A DNA stretch of 64,000 nt from Terribacillus saccharophilus (GCF_002272745.1 NZ_NPBD01000018.1:1-64000), one strand, 5' to 3'; positions 1 to 9,381 are shown, numbered from the stretch's first letter. The notes: generated from the letters alone by a model not told the origin. Numbers and translations are program-made.

Positions 1-22
1 AATTAGGGTATACTGCAATACT

Positions 23-283
23 TTATAATAAAAAATATTGAATTGCCGCCAGAGATGCTATTCCCGGAATGCCCAATATGCCCACTAATACTGTTGTTGC
101 AGCATTAATCGGGATGTGAAGTCCGGCGAGTGCTCCTACTACATTAAATAGAAATAATAGAAAGACGCCAAGAATAAGCCTGACTGAACCTTTGAGCATT
201 AAACTGAACAGCTTGCCTGACGTTCCTGAAATGAGTAAAACGACTACTGCAGCCAACAATATACCGATTATTGCATATGACAT
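23..283 (-). CDS. bofA: Pro-sigmaK processing inhibitor BofA
   Basis: An 86-residue, almost wholly hydrophobic protein with about three membrane segments (residues 2-20, 30-52 and 60-84) and the small-residue-rich BofA pattern ending in GIPGIASLAAIQ. In sporulating bacilli BofA sits in the outer forespore membrane with SpoIVFA and holds the SpoIVFB protease inactive until the forespore signals, which times sigmaK activation. It is the last gene of the recR cluster, as in B. subtilis, but is separated from yaaL by a terminator, so it probably has its own sporulation promoter. Family length matches (about 87). Identification is secure from sequence pattern and position. Confidence 0.93.
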   Translation of the reverse strand: MSYAIIGILLAAVVVLLISGTSGKLFSLMLKGSVRLILGVFLLFLFNVVGALAGLHIPINAATTVLVGILGIPGIASLAAIQYFLL

Positions 284-333
284 TATTCATCTCTCCTTTA
301 ACTTGTCCTGTTTTCTAAATTATGAGTACGGAC

Positions 334-373
334 AAGAAAAAAGAACACGCATTGCGTTAAGTACGCAATGCGC
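334..373 (-). terminator. Terminator of the dnaX-yaaK-recR-yaaL unit
   Basis: A 10-bp perfect stem (348-357 with 363-372) has a five-base loop. On the minus strand a T-rich run follows. The yaaL stop codon lies inside the hairpin. Confidence 0.75.
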
Positions 374-572
374 TTAAGTTTCGGTGTCTTGCTTCACGAA
401 GCATGAACAGATACTTGGCTTGCGCCACCTGTAAATCATACTGCCCCATTTCACTTGCATCGACACTTCTCTCTATTATAGATTGGATGCTCACCCAATC
501 ATTTTTCATCTTGAATATATCAGATAACAACTCTTTGTCCACATCAGATCTCTTCAATCTTCTGCCAGCCAT
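357..572 (-). CDS. yaaL: YaaL family protein (DUF2508)
   Basis: A 71-residue basic, soluble, helical protein of the DUF2508/YaaL family, found almost only between recR and bofA in bacilli. Its function is not known. The ATG at 572 is chosen over the upstream in-frame GTG at 581 because the GTG is part of the Shine-Dalgarno (AGGTGAG), which sits five to six bases before the ATG. It follows recR by 14 bases, so it is co-transcribed with the recombination and replication genes, and its stop is inside the terminator. A forespore anti-sigma role was assigned to csfB, a neighbour in B. subtilis, but nothing here shows that activity. Confidence 0.85.
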   Translation of the reverse strand: MAGRRLKRSDVDKELLSDIFKMKNDWVSIQSIIERSVDASEMGQYDLQVAQAKYLFMLREARHRNLSALRT

Positions 573-586
573 TAATCTCACCTGCT

Positions 587-1183
587 TTACAGTTCTCTTC
601 TGCCTTCCATCGCTTTGGAAAGGGTGACTTCATCCGCATACTCCAGATCTCCACCCATTGGCAGGCCGTGTGCAATCCTTGTTGTTCGTATACCAGATGG
701 TTTGACTAGTTTGGATATATACATCGCTGTTGCTTCGCCTTCTATGTTCGGATTGGTAGCTAGAATCAATTCCTTCACTTCCTCATCCTTCAGGCGGTTC
801 AATAGGGACGGGACATTGATATCTTCAGGTCCGATACCATCCATCGGAGAAATAGCTCCATGCAATACATGGTATTTCCCATTGAATTCACGCATCTTCT
901 CCATAGCGATGACATCTTTCGGATCCTGTACAACACAAATAAGAGAGCTGTCTCTTGCTTCATCCTGACAAATACTACAAGGATCCTGATCGGTGATATG
1001 ACCGCAGATGCTGCAGTGGGTCAATTCACGTTTAGCATTGATTAATGCTTTCGCAAAATCCATGACGTCATCTTCCTTCATACTAAGTACATGAAAGGCA
1101 AGACGCACGGCAGTCTTTGGTCCGATTCCAGGCAATTTAGTAAAGCTGTCTATCAGCTTCGAAATCGGTTCGGGATAATACAT
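587..1183 (-). CDS. recR: Recombination mediator RecR
   Basis: A 198-residue protein of normal RecR length. A helix-hairpin-helix lies at about residues 14-30 (LPGIGPKTA), followed by a C4 zinc finger with Cys57, Cys60, Cys69 and Cys72, then a Toprim domain over about residues 80-175. RecR forms a ring clamp on DNA and works with RecO and RecF to load RecA at single-strand gaps in the RecFOR repair pathway. The Shine-Dalgarno AGGAGG overlaps the end of yaaK, and the two genes are 15 bases apart, so they are co-transcribed and likely translationally linked. recF is on the same arm near oriC. Confidence 0.97.
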   Translation of the reverse strand: MYYPEPISKLIDSFTKLPGIGPKTAVRLAFHVLSMKEDDVMDFAKALINAKRELTHCSICGHITDQDPCSICQDEARDSSLICVVQDPKDVIAMEKMREFNGKYHVLHGAISPMDGIGPEDINVPSLLNRLKDEEVKELILATNPNIEGEATAMYISKLVKPSGIRTTRIAHGLPMGGDLEYADEVTLSKAMEGRREL

Positions 1184-1198
1184 TTATTTAGTTGCCTC

Positions 1199-1516
1199 CT
1201 AGAACATTCCTCCAGGTAACCCTTTCGTGAACTGTCCCATTGTTTGGTTAGATTTTTCGTCAACTTGCTTTAATACTTCATTTGTTGCAGAAATAATAAG
1301 ATCTTGGAGCATTTCCACATCATCCGGATCTACTACCTCTTCCTGGATGACTACATCAGTGATCTCCTTTTTGCCATTAGCGATTACCTTTACAGCACCG
1401 CCGCCTGCAGTTGCTTCGAAAGTCATTTCATGAAGCTCTTCCTGAGCCTGCATCATTTTCTTCTGCATTTTCTGCATCTGTTTCATCATATTGTTCATAT
1501 TCCCACCACCACGCAT
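1199..1516 (-). CDS. yaaK: YbaB/EbfC nucleoid-associated protein
   Basis: A 105-residue protein of the YbaB/EbfC family: a Met- and Gln-rich coiled N-terminus (residues 7-35), then a small alpha/beta core, ending in a Met-rich GGMF tail. Family members are homodimers that bind DNA with a tweezer-like fold and coat the nucleoid. The gene lies between dnaX and recR, the order conserved across bacteria. The start has the MRGGG N-terminus typical of bacilli and a strong AAGGAGGG ribosome site. Confidence 0.93.
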   Translation of the reverse strand: MRGGGNMNNMMKQMQKMQKKMMQAQEELHEMTFEATAGGGAVKVIANGKKEITDVVIQEEVVDPDDVEMLQDLIISATNEVLKQVDEKSNQTMGQFTKGLPGGMF

Positions 1517-1543
1517 GGAAAAATCCCTCCTTGAATTTGGTTA

Positions 1544-3220
1544 TTAGTCTTTTATTTCGAGTAAATCATCTCCGACCAGCTTCCTGGCCTCAGCGATAAT
1601 CGGGTCTTCCTCTTGCTTTTCATCCTCAGAAGAATCCTGCTGCTTCTGATTTTTCAGGAAATCTTCTCGCAGTTCTGTCCAATTTGCCTCCGGAACCGGT
1701 ATGACCGTAACTTGGTGTCCGATCCGTTCTGCTAGTAATGATTCTATCGTGTCTTTGTGTTCCAAGGCAAGTGAACAGTGGATCTCATATTTGAAACCTA
1801 TAATAAGTGCATTCTGCGATGCTGCTCTTGGCTTACTATTCAAAATCGTAGCATGTGCAGGAGCACTCTGCCTCTTAAGGGCATCCATAAAGCTTGCCCA
1901 GTGCTCGGCAACCAGCTTCAGTTCATCCTTTGTTGCTTCTGATAATACTTGGCGTATGCGTTCAAATGGAACACGGTAGCTGTTCTTGCTGCCTGTTCGT
2001 ACTGGACGCTTAGGCTGTTCGGCAGGAGTTGCTGCTGATTGCGGCTGCAATTTCAATTGTTTCAATTCCTGCTCCAGCTGAGAGATCTTACGTGTCAGCT
2101 GCTGCACAGCTTCGGCTTCCACACTCGCTGTCGGAGCACTTTGATCTGCAATGTGCAGAATTGCAATTTCAACGAATACCTTCGGACTGTTTGCCCACTT
2201 GATCTCCTGCTGACAGCGATTAAGTTCTACAATCGCTGCCTGAATCCAAGAAGCATCCACTTCCTCTGCAAGTTGTTTGAAACTATCATCTGCGAGCACA
2301 CGTTCGAGAATGTTCTCCATACCAGGTGCACTTTGGAACATAAGCAAATCCCTTAAGTAATAGATAAGATCAAAAACGAAACGCCCTGGATCCTTTCCAT
2401 CCTGTATCAGCAGATCTACTTGTTCAAGTGCTGCTTGTACATCTTGTCTGGCACAAGCTCGGATAACCTCTGTCAGTCTATCCTGAGAAACGGCACCGGT
2501 AACAGCAAGCACATCCTCTAGTTCCACAACATCTTCACTATAGGAAATTGCCTGGTCAAGCAAACTGAGTGCATCCCGCATTCCGCCTTCTGCTGCTAGT
2601 GCAACTGACTCGACTGCATCATCGGATACTGTGATTTGCTCCTTCTCCAGAATCTCCTGCATCCTGTTTACCATCGCCTGCTGGTTGATACGTTTAAAAT
2701 CGAAACGCTGACAGCGGGAAATGATAGTCAGCGGAATCTTGTGTGGTTCTGTTGTCGCTAAGATGAAGACCACATGTTTCGGCGGCTCTTCCAATGTCTT
2801 GAGAAGTGCATTGAACGCCCCAATTGAAAGCATATGAACTTCATCGATAATATACACTTTATATTTGACCGCGCTAGGAGCATATTTCACTTTGTCCCGG
2901 ATGTCTCGTATTTGTTCGACACCATTATTGGACGCTGCATCAATTTCGATCACATCCGAAATTGAACCATCTTGTATACCCTTGCAAGCCGCACACTCGT
3001 TACACGCTTCCTCTACCGGTGCATGCTCACAGTTGATGGTCTTTGCAAAGATCTTCGCTGCACTTGTCTTCCCTGTACCACGCGGACCGGAAAACAAGTA
3101 GGCATGCGAGAACTTATCCTGCATGATGGCATTCTTCAATGTACGGATAATCGGCTCTTGACCTACAACATCTGCAAATGTCCTTGGCCTCCAGACACGG
3201 TATAATGCTTGATAACTCAT
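1544..3220 (-). CDS. dnaX: DNA polymerase III subunits gamma/tau
   Basis: A 558-residue clamp-loader ATPase. Walker A (GPRGTGKT) is at residues 45-52. Zinc-binding cysteines are at 64, 73, 76 and 79, the Walker B box DEVH at 126-129 and the SRC arginine-finger motif at 168-170. Domain III follows to about 370, then a Gln/Pro-rich linker and a C-terminal tau domain that in bacilli binds the helicase and polymerase. It loads the DnaN clamp, encoded at 35982-37124. It heads the yaaK-recR-yaaL unit. A TATAAT-like hexamer on the minus strand at 3252-3257 may be its -10 box; the -35 is weak. Confidence 0.98.
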   Translation of the reverse strand: MSYQALYRVWRPRTFADVVGQEPIIRTLKNAIMQDKFSHAYLFSGPRGTGKTSAAKIFAKTINCEHAPVEEACNECAACKGIQDGSISDVIEIDAASNNGVEQIRDIRDKVKYAPSAVKYKVYIIDEVHMLSIGAFNALLKTLEEPPKHVVFILATTEPHKIPLTIISRCQRFDFKRINQQAMVNRMQEILEKEQITVSDDAVESVALAAEGGMRDALSLLDQAISYSEDVVELEDVLAVTGAVSQDRLTEVIRACARQDVQAALEQVDLLIQDGKDPGRFVFDLIYYLRDLLMFQSAPGMENILERVLADDSFKQLAEEVDASWIQAAIVELNRCQQEIKWANSPKVFVEIAILHIADQSAPTASVEAEAVQQLTRKISQLEQELKQLKLQPQSAATPAEQPKRPVRTGSKNSYRVPFERIRQVLSEATKDELKLVAEHWASFMDALKRQSAPAHATILNSKPRAASQNALIIGFKYEIHCSLALEHKDTIESLLAERIGHQVTVIPVPEANWTELREDFLKNQKQQDSSEDEKQEEDPIIAEARKLVGDDLLEIKD

Positions 3221-3287
3221 TGCGCCGCGCTCCTTTTTTCATTCTTTTCTCATTATAACGGAATTAGGTTGCTGATACTACATGTAT

Positions 3288-3320
3288 AAAAAGAGCCCTT
3301 ACCAAAATGGCAAGGACTCT
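3288..3320 (-). terminator. Terminator of the SRP RNA gene
   Basis: On the minus strand a 12-bp stem with one or two non-Watson-Crick pairs has the loop ATTTT and is followed by TTTTT. It lies about 20 bases beyond the SRP RNA 3' end. Confidence 0.85.
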
Positions 3321-3337
3321 GATTGTTTATTAATTAA

Positions 3338-3615
3338 GCGCCGTGCACCCACCGTCGATAATACGGATCTAAGCGTTACATAAGTTCATGGCTCGACCCA
3401 GGCTTCCCCGCGGCACACAGGAGAGACTGCTTACTGCTGCTTCCTTCCGGACCTGACAGGGTTCACAGTTTCCTGTTGCGCAGGACCCGGGTGTCAACAC
3501 CAATTCCTTATGGCAGACCTTAAAGCCGCATTACCTCGGGCGGGAATTCGGCCTCGCTATAGCGGATTGCGAGTACAGGGCACCGCTACCTCCCCGCTTA
3601 GCACGGCTAAGTTGT
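3338..3615 (-). ncRNA. scr: Signal recognition particle RNA (large, scRNA type)
   Basis: Minus-strand RNA of about 275 nt between tadA and dnaX, the same place as scr in B. subtilis. The conserved S-domain hairpin with the Ffh-binding GUCAGGUCCGGAAGGAAGCA block is at about 3444-3463. The 5' Alu part (GCCGUGCUAAGCGGGGAGGUAGCGG) is at about 3581-3607, and the 3' end GUGCAC pairs back near it. It is the RNA scaffold of SRP, which targets membrane and secreted proteins to FtsY and SecYEG. The ends are estimates; the B. subtilis RNA is made as a longer precursor and trimmed by RNase III. Confidence 0.93.
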
Positions 3616-3648
3616 GAATAAAGTTAGGCGTTTGATAACGCACTTTAT

Positions 3649-4174
<526 letters not shown>

Positions 4175-4252
4175 CTAAAGGTTTCAAATTACGTAAAGTT
4201 GATAATGTATAAGTATAAGAAGCTTCCTACTACGAAGTAAAGGAGAATTATC

Positions 4253-4777
4253 ATGAGTGACAAAAAAGCTGTCTTGTTTATAGATGTATTCAATAACTTT
4301 GATTTTCCAGGCGGTGAAAAACTGTTGGAGAATACAAAGGAAATCCTCCCTAACTGGGAGAAGTTACGTGAAAAGGCAAAAGAGAATGATTGGCCGGTTA
4401 TCTTTGTGAATGACCACTATGGCATCTGGCAGGATAATTTCAAAAAAATAGCTGATTATTGCCGGGATAAAGATAACCAGGAGATCATCGATACAATGAT
4501 GCCGCACGAGGATGATTACTTTCTTTTGAAACCGAAACATTCTGCTTTTTTCCAGACATCACTGCCATCTTTATTAAAGGATTTAGAATGCGATCGAGTT
4601 ATTCTAGCAGGTGTTGCGGGTAATATTTGTGTTATTTTCTCCGCGAATGATGCCCACATGCGGGAGTTCAAGCTGGATGTGCCGAGAAACTGTGTAGCTT
4701 CTAATACTAAAGAACAAAATGAAGACGCATTGCGTGTTATTGAAACGACTCTCAGTGCCAATACAGATCCAATTTGA
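4253..4777 (+). CDS. yaaI: YaaI-like isochorismatase-family cysteine hydrolase
   Basis: A 174-residue soluble protein of the isochorismatase-like superfamily. The catalytic triad is visible as Asp11 (FIDVFNNF), Lys93 (LLKPKHSAF) and Cys126 (GVAGNICV). The family hydrolyses amides or vinyl ethers; the substrate of YaaI is unknown, although position beside sleL and tadA matches B. subtilis yaaI. The start has an AAAGGAG ribosome site. A TATAAG hexamer about 35 bases upstream may be a -10 box. The next gene, sleL, follows after 60 bases that contain an inverted repeat. Confidence 0.87.
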   Translation: MSDKKAVLFIDVFNNFDFPGGEKLLENTKEILPNWEKLREKAKENDWPVIFVNDHYGIWQDNFKKIADYCRDKDNQEIIDTMMPHEDDYFLLKPKHSAFFQTSLPSLLKDLECDRVILAGVAGNICVIFSANDAHMREFKLDVPRNCVASNTKEQNEDALRVIETTLSANTDPI

Positions 4778-4785
4778 CATAAGAC

Positions 4786-4834
4786 GGCTCCTCCGAACAT
4801 AGCTTTTCTACAGAGGCTTTATAAAGGAGGAGTC
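4786..4834 (+). promoter_or_regulatory. Hairpin covering the sleL ribosome binding site
   Basis: GGCTCCTCC (4786-4794) pairs with GGAGGAGTC (4826-4834), a 9-bp stem with one G-T pair. The right arm contains the sleL Shine-Dalgarno AAAGGAGGAG. A transcript reading through from yaaI would hide the site, whereas a transcript starting inside the loop would expose it. It may also act as a weak terminator, since CATTTTG follows. Confidence 0.5.
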
Positions 4835-4837
4835 ATT

Positions 4838-6121
4838 TTGCAAATATATGTAGTTCAGACTGGTGATTCACTGAATAGCATCGCAAGCCGTTATGGTACG
4901 ACAAGTCAGGAATTGATTACTGCAAACGAACTGGCAGCACCAAATGACCTTGTCGTCGGACAGGCGCTGGTGATCCCGATCATTGGCTCATTCTATTATG
5001 TCCAAACTGGCGACAGTCTTTACACTATAGCCAGAAGAAATAACCTGTCAGTTGCAGAGCTCGCTCGAATCAATAACGTTTCGACATCAGCAGTCCTGCA
5101 GCCAGGACAGCGTCTCTATCTGCCACCAAAACCAAAAAGGCAGATAGAATCTAATGCATATATTGAGCCGTCCGGAAATACTGTTTCCCAGACATTGGAG
5201 ACTGCAGCAAGGCAGCGTGCTCCATACCTCACCTATTTGATGCCTTTTAGTTACAGAGTAGATCGGGAAGGGAATCTTACCGCTCCGCCATTGAATGATT
5301 TTGCAACGATTGCACAGGCCAATAATACGACATTAAGTCTTGCTGTCTCCACACTTGAGAGCGGACAGTTCAGTGCCGAATTAGGGACTCGAATCGTCAC
5401 CGTAACCTCTGTCCAAGATCGCTTATTCACGAATATCATTAATACAGCTAATGAAGTCGGTTTTGGCGAGGTACACTTCGATATTGAATTTCTGCCGGCA
5501 GAGAATCGGGAGGACTATAACAATTTCCTCAGGCGTGCCGTCGCCAGACTTCGACCTGAGGGATTGCGTGTATCGACAGCAGTTGCACCGAAAACGAGTG
5601 CGACCCAGCAAGGGCAATGGTACGAAGCACATGACTATGCCGCACATGGAGAAATTGTCGACTTTGTTATCTTGATGACCTATGAATGGGGCTATAGCGG
5701 CGGCCCGCCATTAGCAGTCTCCCCATTGCCAAATGTAAGAGATGTTGTGGAATATGCATTAACAGAAATGCCTGCCAATAAAATTGTGTTAGGACAGAAC
5801 TTGTACGGCTATGATTGGACACTACCTTATGAGCCAGGCGGAGATTATGCCAAAGCCGTCAGTCCGCAGCGAGCCATCGCGATTGCCCGCGAGAATAATG
5901 TCTCCATTCAGTACGACACAACTGCGCAAGCACCTTTCTTTACGTATACAGCAGCTGGTGCACAGCATGAGGTGTGGTTTGAAGATGCCCGCTCCATCCA
6001 GGCAAAATTCGATTTGATCAAGGAGTTGAATCTGCGCGGCATCAGTTATTGGAAGCTTGGTCTTTCCTTTCCGCAAAACTGGCTGTTACTTACCGATAAT
6101 TTCACAGTCAGAAAGCTATGA
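4838..6121 (+). CDS. sleL: Spore cortex-fragment glycosylhydrolase SleL/YaaH
   Basis: A 427-residue protein with two N-terminal LysM domains (about 2-47 and 52-96, each with the VQTGDSL motif), a Lys/Pro linker and a GH18-type TIM barrel (about 105-425). The FDIEF strand at 214-218 supplies the acidic catalytic pair Asp215/Glu217. SleL is an N-acetylglucosaminidase that degrades spore cortex fragments during germination; LysM domains anchor it to the coat and cortex. It has no signal peptide, as expected for a mother-cell-made spore protein. Translation starts at TTG, five bases after a very strong ribosome site that lies in a hairpin. It ends at a strong terminator. Confidence 0.94.
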   Translation: MQIYVVQTGDSLNSIASRYGTTSQELITANELAAPNDLVVGQALVIPIIGSFYYVQTGDSLYTIARRNNLSVAELARINNVSTSAVLQPGQRLYLPPKPKRQIESNAYIEPSGNTVSQTLETAARQRAPYLTYLMPFSYRVDREGNLTAPPLNDFATIAQANNTTLSLAVSTLESGQFSAELGTRIVTVTSVQDRLFTNIINTANEVGFGEVHFDIEFLPAENREDYNNFLRRAVARLRPEGLRVSTAVAPKTSATQQGQWYEAHDYAAHGEIVDFVILMTYEWGYSGGPPLAVSPLPNVRDVVEYALTEMPANKIVLGQNLYGYDWTLPYEPGGDYAKAVSPQRAIAIARENNVSIQYDTTAQAPFFTYTAAGAQHEVWFEDARSIQAKFDLIKELNLRGISYWKLGLSFPQNWLLLTDNFTVRKL

Positions 6122-6149
6122 GAGCAGTAGACCTACTGCTCTTTTTTTA
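6121..6149 (+). terminator. sleL terminator
   Basis: AGAGCAGTAG and its complement are separated by two bases (so the closed loop is four to six), followed by seven T. The stem begins at the last base of the sleL stop codon. Confidence 0.85.
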
Positions 6150-6866
6150 TGTCACCGTCACCCAGAGCTTCTCTTCGCGGAACTCATCACCATCAACTAC
6201 CACTTGCGGAATGGCTACACGCACAGAACTTTCAAGCGGGGAAGGTGTCAGCCAGACCTCATCGCATGAAACCCACTCTCCAATAATCTTGTCAGCAAAA
6301 GAAAACTGTTCCCTGAAGCCATCACGGAACCAGCCCACTTCGTCTTTCTTGGATACTCCCGGCTGATTCATACATAAGTACAAAGAAACATCATCACAGA
6401 AGGAGAGCATCTTCTGATCAATATCCAGCGTAGCTTTTTCAGCTGATGTTAGTATTTGCATGTCAGTCTGCTGCAACTTGTATTCCCGATCCAAAAATGC
6501 TTTTATCTGTTCATCTTCTGTATCATCGGAAAAGAAGGAGCAATAATGCCTGCTGCACAATATAGCCGCATAGCGGGATTGTTCCCGCACTTCCATGATG
6601 CCCTGCTGATAAGCACGCAGCTTGTCAGTTAACGGATAATCAATAAAGCTATAAAATCCCTTTCCGTCAGGCTTGTGCTTCGGTACCTCATCCAAAGGTA
6701 TCCATGCTCTGTCATGCTGGTCAATTGCCATGATAGTCTCCGGACGCTCAACAGGTGAATCTGGATCATCTTTTCGCCAATGTCTGGCTATTTCCCCGGA
6801 AATAGCTGCATGAGCATGTTGAGGTATCAGCACTGTTTTCCCTTCGTTATTTTCTTGAACGATCAT
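6147..6866 (-). CDS. DUF3891 family protein
   Basis: A 239-residue soluble protein of the DUF3891 family, recognised by the opening MIVQENN followed by Q(H)AHAAISGEIARHW and the RHYCSFF segment. The conserved His residues and the all-helical pattern suggest an HD-like fold, but this is inference and no substrate is known. It converges with sleL, and its last bases overlap the T-run of the sleL terminator. It has a GGAGGG-type ribosome site (minus strand, just upstream of 6866). It is a single-gene unit next to a PfpI-like stress gene. No symbol is in general use. Confidence 0.8.
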   Translation of the reverse strand: MIVQENNEGKTVLIPQHAHAAISGEIARHWRKDDPDSPVERPETIMAIDQHDRAWIPLDEVPKHKPDGKGFYSFIDYPLTDKLRAYQQGIMEVREQSRYAAILCSRHYCSFFSDDTEDEQIKAFLDREYKLQQTDMQILTSAEKATLDIDQKMLSFCDDVSLYLCMNQPGVSKKDEVGWFRDGFREQFSFADKIIGEWVSCDEVWLTPSPLESSVRVAIPQVVVDGDEFREEKLWVTVT

Positions 6867-6880
6867 TCTATCCCTCCTAT

Positions 6881-6907
6881 GAAAACTCCCGGCATATAGC
6901 CGGGAGT
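6881..6907 (-). terminator. Terminator of the PfpI-like gene
   Basis: A perfect 9-bp stem (6885-6893 with 6899-6907) has a five-base loop and is followed on the minus strand by TTTT. Confidence 0.8.
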
Positions 6908-6919
6908 CGTAATTCCATC

Positions 6920-7432
6920 TTATTTCAATAGCTTCAAGGATTCGTCGATGAATGCTGGAATATCATCCGGTTGTCTGCTTGTAACCAGCTGGTTCTGGCA
7001 TACGACAACTTCCTTATCTTCCACAGTTGCTCCGGCATATTCCATATCCACCTGGATGGATTTGTAGCCTGTAGCTGTACGACCTTCGAGTGTTTTAGCT
7101 GTAATTAGCAGCTGCGGTCCATGACAGATTGCAAATACAGGTTTTTTCTCATCCATGAAATGCTTCGCAAAATTAACAAATCGATCATCCGCGCGCAAGT
7201 TATCAGGTGAATTACCGCCAGGGATAAACAGTGCATCAAAATCAGATGGGTTCACATCATCGATGCCTTTATCGATGGACACCGTTGCTTCTCCCTGTTT
7301 GCCTGTTACACTTTTGCCTGCTTCAAATTCAATTGTTGTTACTTCATGACCAGCTTCTTTGAATGCTTTAGCTGGATCAGTATATTCTACATCCTCAAAC
7401 GTATCGGTTATGACAGTTGCAATTTTAGCCAT
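6920..7432 (-). CDS. DJ-1/PfpI family protein (YfkM-like general stress protein)
   Basis: A 170-residue class I glutamine-amidotransferase-like protein. The nucleophile elbow AICHGP puts Cys103 next to His104, and the acidic residue early in the chain (FEDVEY, residues 12-17) completes the PfpI site. Relatives are described as proteases, deglycases or holdases; the closest B. subtilis match by pattern is the general stress protein YfkM. Its ribosome site AAGGAG is clear, and it has its own terminator. No SigB promoter was identified with confidence in the short upstream gap. Confidence 0.88.
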   Translation of the reverse strand: MAKIATVITDTFEDVEYTDPAKAFKEAGHEVTTIEFEAGKSVTGKQGEATVSIDKGIDDVNPSDFDALFIPGGNSPDNLRADDRFVNFAKHFMDEKKPVFAICHGPQLLITAKTLEGRTATGYKSIQVDMEYAGATVEDKEVVVCQNQLVTSRQPDDIPAFIDESLKLLK

Positions 7433-7499
7433 TGTCTAACACTCCTTTATAAAAGTATCACACAATGTATAGTTCCACGTAGGCTGTTGATTAAACCTC

Positions 7500-9200
7500 T
7501 TATTCCTCTAAAGTAGATGTATCACCCAACGGCAGTCCGAGTTCTTTGGCACGAAGCAGACGGCGCATAATCTTGCCGCTTCTTGTCTTTGGAATCGAGG
7601 TGACAATCTCAATTTCCCTTGGTGCAGCATGTGCACTCAATCCTTTTTTAATGAACTGGCGAATCTCTTCACGCAACTCCATGGAATCTTTATGACCTTT
7701 ATCCAAAGTGATAAAAGCTTTGATGATTTCCCCGCGCTCTTCATCCGGTTTCCCTATCACTGCAGCCTCGGTAACTGCATAGTGCTCAATAAGCTTACTT
7801 TCCACTTCAAATGGTCCAACCAATTTTCCGGAGGTATTGATCACATCATCTAAACGTCCTTCGAACCAGAAATAGCCCTCTTCATCCATTTTGGCGCTAT
7901 CGCCTGACACGTACCAGCCGTTAATAAAGTAGCTATCAAACTTTTCTTGATTGCCCCATATTGTCTTCATCATCGATGGCCATCCTGCCTTTACCGCAAG
8001 GTTTCCGCTTGTATGTGCTGGTAGCACATTCCCCGCGTCATCAATAATAGCAGCTTCAACACCTGGTATCGGTTTGCCCATTGCTCCTGGTTTGATTGAC
8101 AGCGTTGGATGATTGACGATGAGCATGGCGCCAGTTTCGGTCATCCACCATGTATCATGGATGCGTTTGCCGTAAACTTCTTCCGCCCAATAAATGATCT
8201 CCGGGTTCAGAGGCTCCCCGACACTTAGGACATGACGAAGCGAGGATAAATCATGAGCATGGGCAACTTCATCTCCTGCAGCAGCCAGTTTCCGCAAGGC
8301 AGTCGGAGCTGTATACCAGACCGTTACCTTATGTTTCTCAATGACCTTATACCATGCTTCCGGGGTAAAACGGCCGCCAGCTATTACATTCGTTGCCCCG
8401 TTCAGCCATGGTCCGAATATGCCGTAACTCGTACCTGTAACCCAGCCAGGATCTGCTGTGCACCAGTACACATCATCATCCTGCAAATCAAGGATCCATT
8501 TGCCTGTAGCATAATGCTGAATCATCGCCCGATGTGCATGATAAACACCTTTCGGCTTCCCAGTGGAACCAGAGGTATAATGCAGTAGCATGCCATCTTC
8601 TTTATCCAGCCACACAGGCTCGAACTCGGTTGATGCCTGATCCATCAATTCTGTGTAATCATGTACTCCTTCTGTTTCGCATTCGAGTACAATGACTTCC
8701 TTCAATTCAGGCAGATTGTCTCTGTTAACACGAGGCAGCAGTTCTGCAGTTGTAATCAGGATGCTAGCACCGCTGTCCTTCAGCCGATCTTCTACTGCCT
8801 GCTCCATGAATGCTTCGAATAATGGTCCAGCTACAGCACCAATTTTGAGAATACCAAAAAAGCTTGCGTAAAAATCAGGACAGCGAGGCATGAACAAAAA
8901 GACACGATCTCCTTTTGCTGCTCCGAGAGATTTCAGCATATTGGCGGCCTGGTTGCTGCGTTGCTTCAGTTGTGTGAACGTCCATTTTTCCTCTGTCTGT
9001 CCATCCTGAAAAATAAGAGCAAGCTGATCCGCTTTAGCTGGGTTTTCCGCGTGGCGGTCGACTGCTTCATAAGCTGCATTCAATTTGCCCGTGTGGAACC
9101 AGGAAAAATCCCGCTCCATCTGACTCCACTCAAACGACTGACGTAGTGCTTCAAAATCCGTTACATTGTGCTTTCCAGCGAGAGGTGCTAACATTTTCAT
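7500..9200 (-). CDS. acsA: Acetyl-CoA synthetase (AMP-forming) AcsA
   Basis: A 566-residue adenylate-forming ligase that makes acetyl-CoA from acetate, ATP and CoA. Present are the P-loop-like YTSGSTGKPKG motif (about residue 212), the WWMTETG core motif, YVSGDSA and the C-terminal acetylation-site motif KTRSGKIMRR with the catalytic lysine. It resembles B. subtilis AcsA along its whole length, including the N-terminal FSWFHTGKLNAAYEA segment. A perfect CcpA site lies 23-38 bases upstream of the start, so repression by preferred sugars is expected. The acuABC genes that adjoin acsA in B. subtilis are not here. Confidence 0.95.
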   Translation of the reverse strand: MKMLAPLAGKHNVTDFEALRQSFEWSQMERDFSWFHTGKLNAAYEAVDRHAENPAKADQLALIFQDGQTEEKWTFTQLKQRSNQAANMLKSLGAAKGDRVFLFMPRCPDFYASFFGILKIGAVAGPLFEAFMEQAVEDRLKDSGASILITTAELLPRVNRDNLPELKEVIVLECETEGVHDYTELMDQASTEFEPVWLDKEDGMLLHYTSGSTGKPKGVYHAHRAMIQHYATGKWILDLQDDDVYWCTADPGWVTGTSYGIFGPWLNGATNVIAGGRFTPEAWYKVIEKHKVTVWYTAPTALRKLAAAGDEVAHAHDLSSLRHVLSVGEPLNPEIIYWAEEVYGKRIHDTWWMTETGAMLIVNHPTLSIKPGAMGKPIPGVEAAIIDDAGNVLPAHTSGNLAVKAGWPSMMKTIWGNQEKFDSYFINGWYVSGDSAKMDEEGYFWFEGRLDDVINTSGKLVGPFEVESKLIEHYAVTEAAVIGKPDEERGEIIKAFITLDKGHKDSMELREEIRQFIKKGLSAHAAPREIEIVTSIPKTRSGKIMRRLLRAKELGLPLGDTSTLEE

Positions 9201-9223
9201 GATTCGACATCCTTCCTCTTAAT

Positions 9224-9239
9224 TTGTAAGCGTTTACAA
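9224..9239. promoter_or_regulatory. Catabolite response element (CcpA site) of acsA
   Basis: TTGTAAGCGTTTACAA fits the cre consensus WTGNAANCGNWWNCAW at every position and is nearly palindromic. It lies just before the acsA start, a roadblock or promoter-overlap position. B. subtilis acsA is known to be repressed by CcpA. Confidence 0.85.
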
Positions 9240-9381
9240 TAAATACGAATAAAAAAGCCTCTGTCTGCATTAGCAAAGCAAGTAGGTTGCTTCCATTGTA
9301 CCTTGTTTTCCTTACCAGTCAAAGCGAAATCATAAAAATGAGCATCCGCTATATACGCGGATGCTCATGGTTGTTATTTTT

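Noticed and set aside
3338-3615. Possible protein-coding or rRNA fragment between tadA and dnaX
   Set aside because: The GGAAGGAAGCA hairpin, Alu part and location identify it as SRP RNA.
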